Shown here: positions 26,940-35,694 of the stretch, one piece after another
Layout: the number at the start of each line of letters is the position of its first letter
Numbering within the stretch: the first letter of the stretch is position 1
From: Microbaculum marinum
GTDB lineage: Bacteria; Pseudomonadota; Alphaproteobacteria; Rhizobiales; Tepidamorphaceae
Strand: one strand, 5' to 3'
Assembly (NCBI RefSeq): GCF_042646165.1
Contig: NZ_JBHRTC010000004.1
DNA length: 64,000 nt
Translations under genes and position numbers: made by a program
Notes under the pieces: model-generated
What the model was told of the DNA's origin: nothing
Database searches by the model: none
The model's input: only the letters and a program-made list of their open reading frames with translations

Positions 26940-28544
26940 TCAGCTCGCCTGGGCGTGCAGGCGGTCGCTCTTGGCGAGGAACTTGCCGAGCGCGTGGACA
27001 TAGGCGCGCGCCGATGCGGTCAGGGTGTCGGGATCGGCGCCGCGGCCGGAATACTCCTTGCCCTCGTGCTCGAGCCGCACCGTCACCTCAGCCTGCGCAT
27101 CGGTGCCGCCGGTCACCGCGTGCACCTGGTAGAGCGCCAGCTTGGCGGGATGCGGCACCATCGCCTGAACGGCCAGGAAGATCGCGTCGACGGGTCCGTT
27201 GCCGGTCGCCTCGCGGGTCTGCCGGTCGCCGTCGATGTCCAGGGTCAGAGTCGCCTTCTGCGGCCCACCGGTGCCGGCCACGACCGTCAGCGCCACGACC
27301 TTGATGCGTTCGTGGGCGTTGCCGATCTCCTCGTCGATCAGCGCCTCGATGTCCTCGTCGTAGACATGCTTCTTGCGGTCGGCGAGGTCCTTGAAGCGCT
27401 TGAACGCGTCCTGGAAGGCGTTGTCGCCGAGGTCGTAGCCCAGTTCCTTCAGCTTCTCGCCGAAGGCGTGCCGGCCCGAATGCTTGCCCATCACCAGCGA
27501 GGTCGATTTCACGCCGACCGAGTCAGGCGTCATGATCTCGTAGGTCTGGGTGTGCTTCAGCATGCCGTCCTGGTGGATGCCGGACTCGTGCGCGAAGGCG
27601 TTCCGGCCGACGATCGCCTTGTTGTACTGCACCGGGAACGAGGCCACCGCGGCGACCAGCTTGGAGGCCCGCATGAGCATCGTGGTGTCGACGCCGATCG
27701 TGTACGGCAGCACGTCGTTGCGGGTCTTGATCGCCATGACGATCTCTTCCAGCGCCGCGTTGCCCGCCCGCTCGCCGATGCCGTTGACGGCGCACTCGAT
27801 CTGCCGGGCGCCGCCGGCAACGCCGGCCAGGCTGTTGGCCTCGGCCATGCCGAGGTCGTCGTGGCAGTGCACCGAGAACACCGCCTTGTCTGAATTCGGA
27901 ACCGCCTCGCGGACCCGGATGAACAGGTTCTTGTACTCGTCGGGCGTCGAATAGCCGACCGTGTCGGGAATGTTGATCGTCGTCGCACCGGCGCCGATGG
28001 CCGCCTCCACGCAGCGGCACAGGAACTCGAACTCCGTCCGGGTGCCGTCCTCGGCGCTCCATTCGACGTCGTCGACATGGTTGCGCGCCCGCTTCACCGA
28101 GGCGACCACAGCCTGGAGCACCGCTTCGGGCTCCATCTGCAGCTTGTGCTTCATGTGGATCGGCGAGGTCGAGATGAAGGTGTGGATGCGCGGCCGCCGC
28201 GCCGCCCGCACCGCCTCGGCGCAGCGGTCGATGTCGTTGAACTGGGCCCGCGACAGACCGGCGATCACCGCCCTCTCGGCCCGCCTGGCGATCTCGCGGA
28301 CGCTCTCGAAATCGCCCTGGCTGGCGATCGGAAAACCCGCCTCGATGATGTCGACGCCCATGTCGTCCAGCACTTCGGCGACCTGGAGCTTCTCCTCGAA
28401 GGTCATCGACGCGCCGGGGCACTGCTCGCCGTCGCGCAGGGTGGTGTCGAAGATCAGGAGGCGGTCGCGATCGCTGGTGCCCAAGCTCGAACTGGGGCTC
28501 GTACTGGTGCCGCCCGATACGTCGGTGTGATTTTCCGTAGTCAT
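26940..28544 (-). CDS. leuA: 2-isopropylmalate synthase
   Basis: 534 residues; condenses acetyl-CoA with 2-oxoisovalerate, the first committed step of leucine synthesis. The N-terminal TIM barrel starts IFDTTLRDGEQCPGASM and holds VHCHDDLGMAEANSLAGVAGGARQIECAVNGIGERAGN (metal-binding HxH type site). The C-terminal part is the leucine-binding regulatory domain. The ATG at 28544 is preceded by GAAGGA about ten bases away. A leader peptide with consecutive leucine codons lies just upstream, arguing for attenuation control by charged tRNA-Leu. Confidence 0.95.
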   Translation of the reverse strand: MTTENHTDVSGGTSTSPSSSLGTSDRDRLLIFDTTLRDGEQCPGASMTFEEKLQVAEVLDDMGVDIIEAGFPIASQGDFESVREIARRAERAVIAGLSRAQFNDIDRCAEAVRAARRPRIHTFISTSPIHMKHKLQMEPEAVLQAVVASVKRARNHVDDVEWSAEDGTRTEFEFLCRCVEAAIGAGATTINIPDTVGYSTPDEYKNLFIRVREAVPNSDKAVFSVHCHDDLGMAEANSLAGVAGGARQIECAVNGIGERAGNAALEEIVMAIKTRNDVLPYTIGVDTTMLMRASKLVAAVASFPVQYNKAIVGRNAFAHESGIHQDGMLKHTQTYEIMTPDSVGVKSTSLVMGKHSGRHAFGEKLKELGYDLGDNAFQDAFKRFKDLADRKKHVYDEDIEALIDEEIGNAHERIKVVALTVVAGTGGPQKATLTLDIDGDRQTREATGNGPVDAIFLAVQAMVPHPAKLALYQVHAVTGGTDAQAEVTVRLEHEGKEYSGRGADPDTLTASARAYVHALGKFLAKSDRLHAQAS

Positions 28545-28608
28545 CGTCTGTAGTCCTTCTCGCAAGCTGGCCACATGGGACCGTGTGCCGTCAGCCGGTG
28601 TCTGAGCT

Positions 28609-28653
28609 CCCCTGAGTGCCTGCCCGCGCGTGCGGGCCGCCGGCTCTCAGGGG
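28609..28653 (-). promoter_or_regulatory. leuA leader RNA pairing segment
   Basis: In the minus-strand leader RNA the segment overlapping the leader-peptide stop (complement of 28646-28653, CCCCTGAG) is exactly complementary to CTCAGGGG (complement of 28609-28616). A second hairpin, GCCCGC-ACGC-GCGGGC, lies between them. A ribosome stalled at the leucine codons or at the stop would affect this pairing. There is no obvious T-tract, so control may be through leuA translation or Rho rather than a simple terminator. Confidence 0.5.
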
Positions 28654-28772
28654 CCGGTAAGGAGAAGGAGGGCGATAAGGTCGCGGGCGGCGAGGTCGCA
28701 AGCCGGCGGGCACGCGTCGGCGCCGGGCGCAAGCGCCCCGGCAGATCCGATATCGTCCCGGTACTTCGTCAT
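28647..28772 (-). CDS. leuA leader peptide
   Basis: A 41-residue reading frame, MTKYRDDIGSAG at the start and DLIALLLLTGP at the end, so four leucine codons stand in a row just before the stop. It starts with ATG at 28772 with GAAGG six bases upstream, and it ends about 100 bases before leuA. The stop overlaps an RNA segment that pairs with a later one. Too short for standard gene finders. Leader peptides of this kind control leuA in many alphaproteobacteria by leucine-dependent attenuation; function here is inferred. Confidence 0.7.
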   Translation of the reverse strand: MTKYRDDIGSAGALAPGADACPPACDLAARDLIALLLLTGP

Positions 28773-28901
28773 GTCGACCTTCGGATGCCTCGTAACCGGC
28801 GCGCAGCCTGCAGTTTCGCTGCGGCACGTGGGAGGGCCACTATTTAGACGAGGATACGCGATCGCACAAGCCGGACGATCGCTTGCGCCCCGGAAAGGGG
28901 C

Positions 28902-29822
28902 TCAGACGTCCAGCGTCCCTTCGGCCACGACCACCGCGTCGCCGCCGATCCGTACCGCGTGCAGGTCGCCCTGAACATCGATCTCGAGCCCGATCTGGCT
29001 CGCCCGGCCCATGATGTGGCCCTGCTCGATCCGGTAGCGATGGATGCCCCCGAGCGGCTGGTCGAACTGCCGGATGACGCCCGCGAAGGCGGCCGCCGCC
29101 GAACCGGTCGCGGGATCTTCCTCGACGCCGAAGCCCGGCGCGAACATGCGGGCATGGAAGTCGTTCCCGGTCGAATAGGTCTCGCGCGTGTAGACATAGG
29201 CGGCCTTCGCGGCGAAGGCCTTGTCGAAGGTCCGCCGCTCCAGCTTGCAGCGCTTCAGCACGCCGAGATCGCGGACCGGCACGAAATCGAAGTCCAGGCC
29301 GGCCGTGAAACTGCTCGGCCGGTGGTTTTCGAAGCCGATTTCTGCTGGCACCAGACCCAGCGCCGCGGCAGCCAGTTCGGTGTCGATCGCCCGTTCGAGG
29401 ACGCTCGGTTTCTGCGGGATGTCGAATTCGGCGAAGGCACTGCCGTTCTTGAGGGTCACGCCGATCCGCACGATGCCGATCTTCTCCTCCAGCACGACGA
29501 TGCCGTCCCGTTCGCCGCCATCGGCGTCCTCTCCCGTGCCCCACCGCTTTCGGGCCAGGATGATCGCCGTTCCGACGGTCGGATGGCCGGCGAAGGGAAC
29601 CTCCTTGCCCGGCGTGAAGATGCGTACTTTGGCGGTGTGCGCCGGATTTTCCGCCGGCAGCACGAACACGGTCTCCGACAGGTTGAATTCCTTGGCGATG
29701 GACTGCATCGCCGTGCCGTCGAGCCCGTCGCAGTCGTGCACGACGGCGAGCGGATTGCCGCTCAGCGGCTTGTCGGTGAAGACGTCGAGAACGTGATAGG
29801 CGCGTTTCACTGGGCGGCTCAT
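28902..29822 (-). CDS. PhzF family isomerase/epimerase
   Basis: 306 residues with the two-lobed diaminopimelate-epimerase-like fold. YHVLDVFTDKPLSGNPLAVV and FNLSETVFVLP (catalytic Glu) start the first lobe, with TPGKEVPFAGHPTVGTA. The second lobe has EEDPATGSAAAAF. Members isomerise small aromatic or amino-acid metabolites; there is no phenazine cluster here, so the substrate is unknown. Nothing odd in length. The short gap to the GNAT gene and shared strand suggest cotranscription. Confidence 0.88.
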   Translation of the reverse strand: MSRPVKRAYHVLDVFTDKPLSGNPLAVVHDCDGLDGTAMQSIAKEFNLSETVFVLPAENPAHTAKVRIFTPGKEVPFAGHPTVGTAIILARKRWGTGEDADGGERDGIVVLEEKIGIVRIGVTLKNGSAFAEFDIPQKPSVLERAIDTELAAAALGLVPAEIGFENHRPSSFTAGLDFDFVPVRDLGVLKRCKLERRTFDKAFAAKAAYVYTRETYSTGNDFHARMFAPGFGVEEDPATGSAAAAFAGVIRQFDQPLGGIHRYRIEQGHIMGRASQIGLEIDVQGDLHAVRIGGDAVVVAEGTLDV

Positions 29823-29880
29823 GGATTGATGGCGGACTGGCAGGCGCCGCCGTTTAGCATGAACCGGGCCATTGCGGTAG

Positions 29881-30360
29881 CTATGCTGCGGACGGCGCGA
29901 GCCGCTTGCGCAGCCGCGGCAGGGTCCGGCCCGGGATCGAGCCGGACGGCGACCGCGCCACCGTCACCGCCCCCATCGCCTGATAGAAGCCCTCGGCATT
30001 CGGGTCGGAGTCGACGCCGATCGCCGCGACGCCGGCCGCGCGGGCGATGTCCTCCGCCTTCGCCCACAGCCGCCGGCCGATGCCGCTCGCCATCGCCGAG
30101 GGGTCGACGAAGCAATGCTGCACTTCGGCCTCCCCGTCCTCTTCGAACCTGACCTCGAGCAGCCCGATCGCGGCGCCGTCCCGCTCCGCGACCCAGACCT
30201 CGCCGGTCTCGATGCGCTCGGGGTGGATCGTCAGTTCGTCGCGGCACATCTCCATGAAGGCGTCGTCGTAGCCCCAGTGCGCCTTGGCGCGCATGGCCAG
30301 ATCGGACAGGGCGGCGGCTTCGTCGCGGCGCGCGCGGCGGATCAGCAACGGGTCTGACAT
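29881..30360 (-). CDS. GNAT family N-acetyltransferase
   Basis: 159 residues. IRRARRDEAAALSDLAMRAKAHWGY begins the fold, VQHCFVDPSAMASGIGRRLWAKAEDIARAAG contains the Q/RxxGxG/A acetyl-CoA loop (SGIGRRL), and VDSDPNAEGFYQAMG is the usual late motif. It transfers an acetyl group to an amine, target unknown. The ATG at 30360 is the first good start after an unrelated open frame. Located 58 bases before the PhzF gene on the same strand. Confidence 0.82.
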   Translation of the reverse strand: MSDPLLIRRARRDEAAALSDLAMRAKAHWGYDDAFMEMCRDELTIHPERIETGEVWVAERDGAAIGLLEVRFEEDGEAEVQHCFVDPSAMASGIGRRLWAKAEDIARAAGVAAIGVDSDPNAEGFYQAMGAVTVARSPSGSIPGRTLPRLRKRLAPSAA

Positions 30361-30651
30361 TCCCTCATCCTTGCATGGTGCGGCGGGTTCCGGCCAACGC
30401 CTGCGCCCGCCGCCGGAACACCTGCCGGGCGACAGAACCGGGGCGAGCGGCCAGGTTGACGCGGCGGAAGCGGCATGGAATAGAAAGCGGACCTTTGTAG
30501 TGCCGCAACCGGTTGCTCCCCGTCGGCCCTCTGCTGTGCGGACTCTTCCGGGCAACATCCCAGACAAGCGTAGCGCGACCGATCGATCCGATCGGCGCGT
30601 GAGTGGTGCACCTGTCCAGTTTCCATCAGCTCGATCCGTCGGAGGGGTCCA

Positions 30652-31200
30652 ATGTGGAAGAATGCCGGGCTTTTTTCGTTAGCACTCTTGTTTGCTCTGA
30701 TTGCCGAAGCCGCCTCGGCGCAGTCGAGCGGGTTCAAGCTCTGCGAGAGTACATATGCGTTGTGTACGACGGCCGCGTGTACGCCGGTACCCGGCGAGAA
30801 GGACACCGTGTCCTGCGCCTGTGACGTCAAGACGGGATACTCCGCCGGCCAGGAGGACTGCCAGCAGGTGACCGACACGGATCAGGGCAAGCAGATCAGG
30901 TCGCGCTATTTCCCCGTCACCAGCTACGCGGTGTGCAACAACGACCGCGACTGGGCCTGGTGCCTCGACAAGCCGTGCATCATCGATCCCGACGATCCGA
31001 CGAAGGCGTCGTGCACCTGCTCCACCGTGAAGGACCAGGGGCCCTACGTCATCGTCACCGACACGATGACCGACACCACCTGCACGACGGGCGTGATTTC
31101 CTCGGCGACCGTCAAGGGAATCGATCAGATCACCGATTTCCTCAAGACGACCACCGAGCTCAAGCCGTTCCCGATAAAGGTGCTGAACAGCCAGAACTGA
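30652..31200 (+). CDS. small exported cysteine-rich protein, unknown function
   Basis: 182 residues. Signal peptide of about 23 residues (ending AEAASAQS). The mature part has about a dozen cysteines, including two similar segments: LCESTYALCTTAACTPVPGEKDTVSCACD and VCNNDRDWAWCLDKPCIIDPDDPTKASCTCS. The repeat suggests an internal duplication with disulfide bonds. A strong GGAGGGG ribosome site precedes the ATG. I do not recognise the family. Probable periplasmic or secreted protein. Confidence 0.7.
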   Translation: MWKNAGLFSLALLFALIAEAASAQSSGFKLCESTYALCTTAACTPVPGEKDTVSCACDVKTGYSAGQEDCQQVTDTDQGKQIRSRYFPVTSYAVCNNDRDWAWCLDKPCIIDPDDPTKASCTCSTVKDQGPYVIVTDTMTDTTCTTGVISSATVKGIDQITDFLKTTTELKPFPIKVLNSQN

Positions 31201-31257
31201 CCGGCGAAGGCGCGCCGGCTTCGGACGGCGCCGACGCCGCAGGTGCAGAATCAACGA

Positions 31258-31429
31258 GGCCGGCGTCCCCGCCGGCCCCGCAACCGTTCGGCAATTCGTA
31301 GGCGCGTCAGTTCTTCGCCTTGTCGACGAGCTGGTTCGCCTTGATCCACGGCATCATGCCGCGCAGCTTCTCGCCGACCTCCTCGATCGGGTGGGCGTCG
31401 TTCATCCGCCGGGTCGCCTTTAACCTTCG
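31258..31429 (-). pseudogene. truncated second copy of the ilvC 3' end
   Basis: Direct repeat of 33303-33466. It contains the last 38 or so codons of ilvC plus its terminator hairpin, cut off just downstream of the stop of the von Willebrand A gene. The coding part keeps the same residues: the four differences seen in codons for T, R, R and I are all synonymous. The T-tract of the terminator is missing here. It marks a duplication or recombination junction. Confidence 0.85.
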
Positions 31430-31432
31430 CAC

Positions 31433-33118
31433 CTACATGGCGGTCTCGGTGCGTTCGCCGGCGGTCACCGTCGCCGGCGCCTCTTCCTTGGTCCCGTCGT
31501 CGCGTGCGCACACGACGGCATAGTCGCCCGCCGGCGCGACCGTCTGGAACTGCTGATCGTACCAGTAGCCGAAATTGGCCCGATTGCCCGCGATGTCCTT
31601 CTTGGCGCCGAGGATCTCGCAACTGGAGAACTCCTCACCGCGCGTCACCGCGATCACGCCGGCGCTGAGCACGGCGGTCACCGAAGCCTCGCCGCCCGCG
31701 GCGACGGTGACGGGCGTCGACACCTTGGCGAGCCCCGCGGTGGCGCGCAGCAGGTAGTCGCCGGCCGGCACGACGAGCACTGCCCTGGGATCATAAGAGT
31801 AGACGACCGGCTCGCCGTCCGGCTTCGAGGCCGGCACGAGTTCGAAGAATAGGCCGTCGGCCACCGCGTCGCCGGCGCCCGAATACGTTGCGCTGGCGTG
31901 GATGGTCCCGGTACCGATGACGATGTCGAGTTCGGTGGTCTCGCCGGCCGTCACCTCGACTGGAACGCTCGTGGTGGCGGCGCCGTGGTTCACCGTGAGC
32001 TGCCACGGTCCTGCAGCCGCAATGAACGACACCTCGGTGCCGTACTCGGTCGCGTCGATGCTGCCGTCTCCGTTCCTGAGCGTGAAGGCAGCGTCCAGCG
32101 GATCGCTTGCGCCTTCCGCGGCGAATGCCCGGACCTTGGCGATGCCGGCGTTGAGCACGAGCGTCTCCTCGGCCGTCTTGCCTGCCTCGATTTCGACCGG
32201 CGTCTCGGCCGTCACGAGGCCGTGCGAGACGCGCAGGACGTAGGCTCCGGGCGCGAGTTCGGCCCTGTAGGGGCTGTCGTAGGAGTACTCGATCGGATCG
32301 CCCGCCGCCGCGCCGTCGGCTCCGGCCGCGAAGACGTCCCAGGCCAGGCCTTCGGTGATGGCCGCCCCGCCCTCGACCATGACCGCCATTGCCTCCAGCG
32401 TCACCGGCGAGACCGGCTGCGGCGCTTCCTGCTTCGGCTGCGCCGGCTCGGCCGTCGCCTGCTGGGCCGCCGCAACGGTCGTCTGCAGGGCCGTTTCGAG
32501 TTCCTCGGCGTTGTCGGCGCTGACAAACATGCCGCCCGTGTTCTCGGCGATGCACTGGAGTTGCGCCCTGGTCTTCGGGTCGGCGATATCGAGGCCGACC
32601 GCGTGCACCGTCAGGCCCACGCCGGCCGCCTCGAGCTCGCTGGCCACGGCGCACGGATCGGCGTTGCAGGTTTCCTCGCCGTCGGAAACGAGGATCACCG
32701 TCGCCGCCTGTTCCGTTGATCTCAGCGCCGTGGCCGCCTGCCGGACGGCCTCGGTCATCGGCGTCTTGCCCTTCGGATTCAGCTTGTTGACGGTCGCCTG
32801 GAAACCGTCCCTGTCCAGCGACCCCGGTGCCATCAGGACCTCGATGTCGTTGCAGTCGCCCTTGCTGCGGTGTCCGTAGGCGATGAGACCGAGTTCGTCG
32901 GAGGCCCGCCAGGTCGACAGGATCGTGGCGACGGCCTCCCGGGCCATCTCGATCTTGGTGCGGCCGTCGATCTGCCCCCACATCGAGCCGGATGCATCGA
33001 GGACGAGGATGACCTTGGCGCCGTCGGCAGCCCTGACGTGCTGCGGCGCGGTGGTGGCGAGAAGGAAAAAACAGACGGCGGCAAGGCCGCGCATGAGGAG
33101 AGCGGTGATCCGCGACAT
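31433..33118 (-). CDS. exported von Willebrand factor A domain protein
   Basis: 561 residues. A signal peptide (about 1-31, ending HVRAAD) is followed by a vWA domain with a complete MIDAS metal site: DASGS (D41, S43, S45), a TPMTEA Thr and SDGEET Asp. The C-terminal half is a run of Ig-like/carboxypeptidase-regulatory-like repeats, each ending with a P-A-G-x-Y/W-x-L pattern (APGAYVLRV, AAGPWQLTV, PAGDYLLRA, PAGDYAVVC). It may bind proteins or surfaces in the periplasm. The gene sits between two copies of the ilvC 3' end. Confidence 0.88.
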   Translation of the reverse strand: MSRITALLMRGLAAVCFFLLATTAPQHVRAADGAKVILVLDASGSMWGQIDGRTKIEMAREAVATILSTWRASDELGLIAYGHRSKGDCNDIEVLMAPGSLDRDGFQATVNKLNPKGKTPMTEAVRQAATALRSTEQAATVILVSDGEETCNADPCAVASELEAAGVGLTVHAVGLDIADPKTRAQLQCIAENTGGMFVSADNAEELETALQTTVAAAQQATAEPAQPKQEAPQPVSPVTLEAMAVMVEGGAAITEGLAWDVFAAGADGAAAGDPIEYSYDSPYRAELAPGAYVLRVSHGLVTAETPVEIEAGKTAEETLVLNAGIAKVRAFAAEGASDPLDAAFTLRNGDGSIDATEYGTEVSFIAAAGPWQLTVNHGAATTSVPVEVTAGETTELDIVIGTGTIHASATYSGAGDAVADGLFFELVPASKPDGEPVVYSYDPRAVLVVPAGDYLLRATAGLAKVSTPVTVAAGGEASVTAVLSAGVIAVTRGEEFSSCEILGAKKDIAGNRANFGYWYDQQFQTVAPAGDYAVVCARDDGTKEEAPATVTAGERTETAM

Positions 33119-33292
33119 GGAACGAACCTCTTGAAAAGACTGGAACTGAAAGACGTGGAAAACGCAGGCAGACCGGCCGGCGGCAATGTTACGCCGGGAT
33201 ATTAATCAGGCTTTCGCGGTTCCGGCCAGCGGCATTGGCGGAAATTTGCGAGGCGGAACCGCACCGCTGCAGGTCCCGGGCCTTGGGGCGCG

Positions 33293-33323
33293 CAAAACAA
33301 AGGGCCGGCGTCCCCGCCGGCCC
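33293..33323 (-). terminator. ilvC terminator
   Basis: On the minus strand GGGCCGGCG pairs with CGCCGGCCC around a four-base loop, then TTTGTTTTG follows. It lies about 30 bases after the ilvC stop, in the right place for a Rho-independent terminator. Confidence 0.8.
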
Positions 33324-33351
33324 CGCAACCGTTCGGCAATTCGTAGGCGCG

Positions 33352-34371
33352 TCAGTTCTTCGCCTTGTCGACGAGCTGGTTCGCCTTGATCCACGGCATC
33401 ATGCCGCGCAGCTTCTCGCCGACCTCCTCTATCGGGTGGGCGTCGTTCATGCGGCGCGTCGCCTTGAACTTCGGCTGGCCGGCCTTGCACTCGCGGATCC
33501 ATTCGGAGGTGAAGGCGCCCGTCTGGATGTCCTTCAGCACGCGCCTCATCTCGGCCCTGGTCTCGTCGGTGATGATGCGCGGCCCCGATGCGTACTCGCC
33601 GAACTCCGCGGTGTTGGAGATCGAGTAGTTCATGTTGGCGATGCCGCCCTCGTAGATCAGGTCGACGATCAGCTTCACCTCGTGCAGGCACTCGAAATAG
33701 GCCATCTCGGGCGCGTAGCCGGCCTCCGTCAGCGTCTCGTAGCCGGCCCGGATCAGCTCGACCAGTCCGCCGCACAGCACCACCTGCTCGCCGAACAGGT
33801 CGGTCTCGCATTCCTCCTGGAACGTCGTCTCGATGATGCCCGAGCGGCCGCCGCCGATCGCCGAGGCATAGGACAGGCAGAGGTCGTGGGCGTTGCCCGA
33901 GGCGTCCTGGGCGATCGCCATCAGGCAGGGCACGCCGCCGCCGCGCGCATACTCGGAGCGCACGGTGTGGCCCGGGCCCTTCGGCGCGATCATGATCACG
34001 TCGATCGACGGCCCGGCCTCGATCAGGTTGAAATGGACGTTGAGGCCGTGCGCAAACGCGATCGCCGCGCCGTCGCGGATGTTCGGCTCGATGTGGTCCC
34101 GCCAGATGTCGGCCTGCAGCTCGTCGGGCGTGCACATCATCAGCATGTCGGCCCACTTGGCGGCATCGGCGACGCTCTTCACCTCGAGCCCCTCGGCCTC
34201 GGCCTTCTTGGCCGAGGCGGAGCCCGGCCGCAGCGCCACGCAGAGTTCGCTGACGCCGGAATCCCGCAGGTTCAGCGTATGGGCGTGGCCCTGGCTGCCA
34301 TAGCCGACGACGGCGACCTTCTTGCCCTTGATCAGGTTGAGGTCGGCATCACGATCGTAGTAGACGCGCAT
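33352..34371 (-). CDS. ilvC: ketol-acid reductoisomerase
   Basis: 339 residues, class I. Isomerises and reduces acetolactate or acetohydroxybutyrate with NADPH and Mg2+ in isoleucine/valine synthesis. The Rossmann motif is VAVVGYGSQGHAHTLNLRDSG; MIAPKGPGHTVRSEY and ETDLFGEQVVLCGG hold metal and substrate ligands. The ATG at 34371 has AAGGAG ten bases upstream. Transcription ends at the hairpin after it. The distal 38 or so codons recur at 31.3 kb. Confidence 0.97.
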   Translation of the reverse strand: MRVYYDRDADLNLIKGKKVAVVGYGSQGHAHTLNLRDSGVSELCVALRPGSASAKKAEAEGLEVKSVADAAKWADMLMMCTPDELQADIWRDHIEPNIRDGAAIAFAHGLNVHFNLIEAGPSIDVIMIAPKGPGHTVRSEYARGGGVPCLMAIAQDASGNAHDLCLSYASAIGGGRSGIIETTFQEECETDLFGEQVVLCGGLVELIRAGYETLTEAGYAPEMAYFECLHEVKLIVDLIYEGGIANMNYSISNTAEFGEYASGPRIITDETRAEMRRVLKDIQTGAFTSEWIRECKAGQPKFKATRRMNDAHPIEEVGEKLRGMMPWIKANQLVDKAKN

Positions 34372-34517
34372 TGAATTGCTTCTCCTTGGGAAACCGTGTG
34401 AATGGCAGCAGAGGAACCCTCGGTCGTCCCCCGCCGAAAGGGTCGCGCGGGTTTTAGCGTCGGGAAACGCGAGTTGGAAGCAAAAAGCGGAGATTGCCGG
34501 CACCGGGCGGGCAGGCC

Positions 34518-35324
34518 ATGACGAAAGCGCATGGCGCCGGCGCCGCGCGCCGCACCCTCATCATGGGCATCCTCAACGTCACGCCGGACTCGTTTTCCGA
34601 CGGCGGGCGCTTCGCGGCCGTCGATGCGGCGATCGCACAGGCGCGCCGGATGGCGGCCGAGGGCGCCGACATCCTCGACATCGGCGGCGAGTCGACGCGG
34701 CCCGGTTACGAGCCCGTCGACACGGCGACCGAACTGGCCCGCGTGCTGCCGGTGATCGAGGCGGTCGCGCCGGATCTCGGCGTTCCGCTCTCCATCGATA
34801 CCCGCAAGGCCGACGTGGCGGCGGCGGTGGTGGCGGCGGGTGCGCGCATGGTCAACGACGTCTGGGGCCTGCAGCGCGACGAGCGGCTGGCCCGCGTCGC
34901 CGCCGAGGCCGGGGTCGACGTGGTCGCCATGCACAACCGCGACGAGATCGACGCTGCTATCGACATCGTCGACGACATGCGCCGGTTCTTCGACCGGACC
35001 ATCGCCATCGCGCGGGCCGCGGGGATCGGCGACGACAGGCTGGTCCTCGACCCCGGCATCGGCTTCGGCAAGACGCTGGCCCAGAATCTCGTGGCCGTGC
35101 GCCGGCTGCCGGAGATCCGGGCGCTCGGCTTCCGCGTCCTGCTCGGCGTCTCGCGCAAGTCGTCGATCGGCAGGATCCTCGACAGGCCCGTCGGCGAGCG
35201 GCTGATCGGCACGGTCGCCATGAACGTCTGGGCGATGCGCGACAATGTCGACATCATCCGCGTGCACGATGTCGCCGAACACGTCGACGCCATGAAGATC
35301 GTCGACGCCCTCCGCGAGGCCTGA
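34518..35324 (+). CDS. folP: dihydropteroate synthase
   Basis: 268 residues. Joins 6-hydroxymethyl-dihydropterin diphosphate to p-aminobenzoate in folate synthesis. MGILNVTPDSFSDGG and DIGGESTRPG are the diagnostic motifs; LDPGIGFGKTLAQNL and GVSRKSSIG follow. The ATG at 34518 is chosen over 34494 on spacing and homology. It begins a folP-folB-folK run, nearly touching folB (one base between). Target family of sulfonamides. Confidence 0.95.
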   Translation: MTKAHGAGAARRTLIMGILNVTPDSFSDGGRFAAVDAAIAQARRMAAEGADILDIGGESTRPGYEPVDTATELARVLPVIEAVAPDLGVPLSIDTRKADVAAAVVAAGARMVNDVWGLQRDERLARVAAEAGVDVVAMHNRDEIDAAIDIVDDMRRFFDRTIAIARAAGIGDDRLVLDPGIGFGKTLAQNLVAVRRLPEIRALGFRVLLGVSRKSSIGRILDRPVGERLIGTVAMNVWAMRDNVDIIRVHDVAEHVDAMKIVDALREA

Positions 35325-35325
35325 G

Positions 35326-35694
35326 ATGAGCGACCGAATATTCCTGCGGGGCATCGTCCTGTTCGGCCACCACGGGGTCTTCGAGGAGGAGAAGCGGCTC
35401 GGCCAGCGTTTCGAGCTGGATCTCGACTGCCGGCTCGACCTGTCCAGGGCCGGCCGCACCGACAGCGTCCGCGACACCGCCGACTATGGCGCGATCTACG
35501 AGACCGTCCGCACGGTCGTCGAGGACATGCGCTTCAAGCTGATCGAGGCGCTGGCCGAGGAGATCGCGCGCAGGCTGCTGGCCGGCTTCGAGGCCATCCA
35601 GGGCGTGCGCGTCGAGATCCGCAAGCCGTCGGCGCCGATCCGCGGCGTCTTCGACACCGTGGGCATCGAGATCGATCGCGACAGGAGCCGGTGA
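35326..35694 (+). CDS. folB: dihydroneopterin aldolase
   Basis: 122 residues, standard for FolB. Cleaves dihydroneopterin to 6-hydroxymethyl-dihydropterin and glycolaldehyde. IFLRGIVLFGHHGVFEEEKRLGQRFELDLDC carries the HHGV motif and catalytic residues; YGAIYETVRTVVED and IRKPSAPI follow. The start lies directly after the folP stop and the stop overlaps folK (TGATG), so the three are cotranscribed and translationally coupled. Confidence 0.95.
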   Translation: MSDRIFLRGIVLFGHHGVFEEEKRLGQRFELDLDCRLDLSRAGRTDSVRDTADYGAIYETVRTVVEDMRFKLIEALAEEIARRLLAGFEAIQGVRVEIRKPSAPIRGVFDTVGIEIDRDRSR

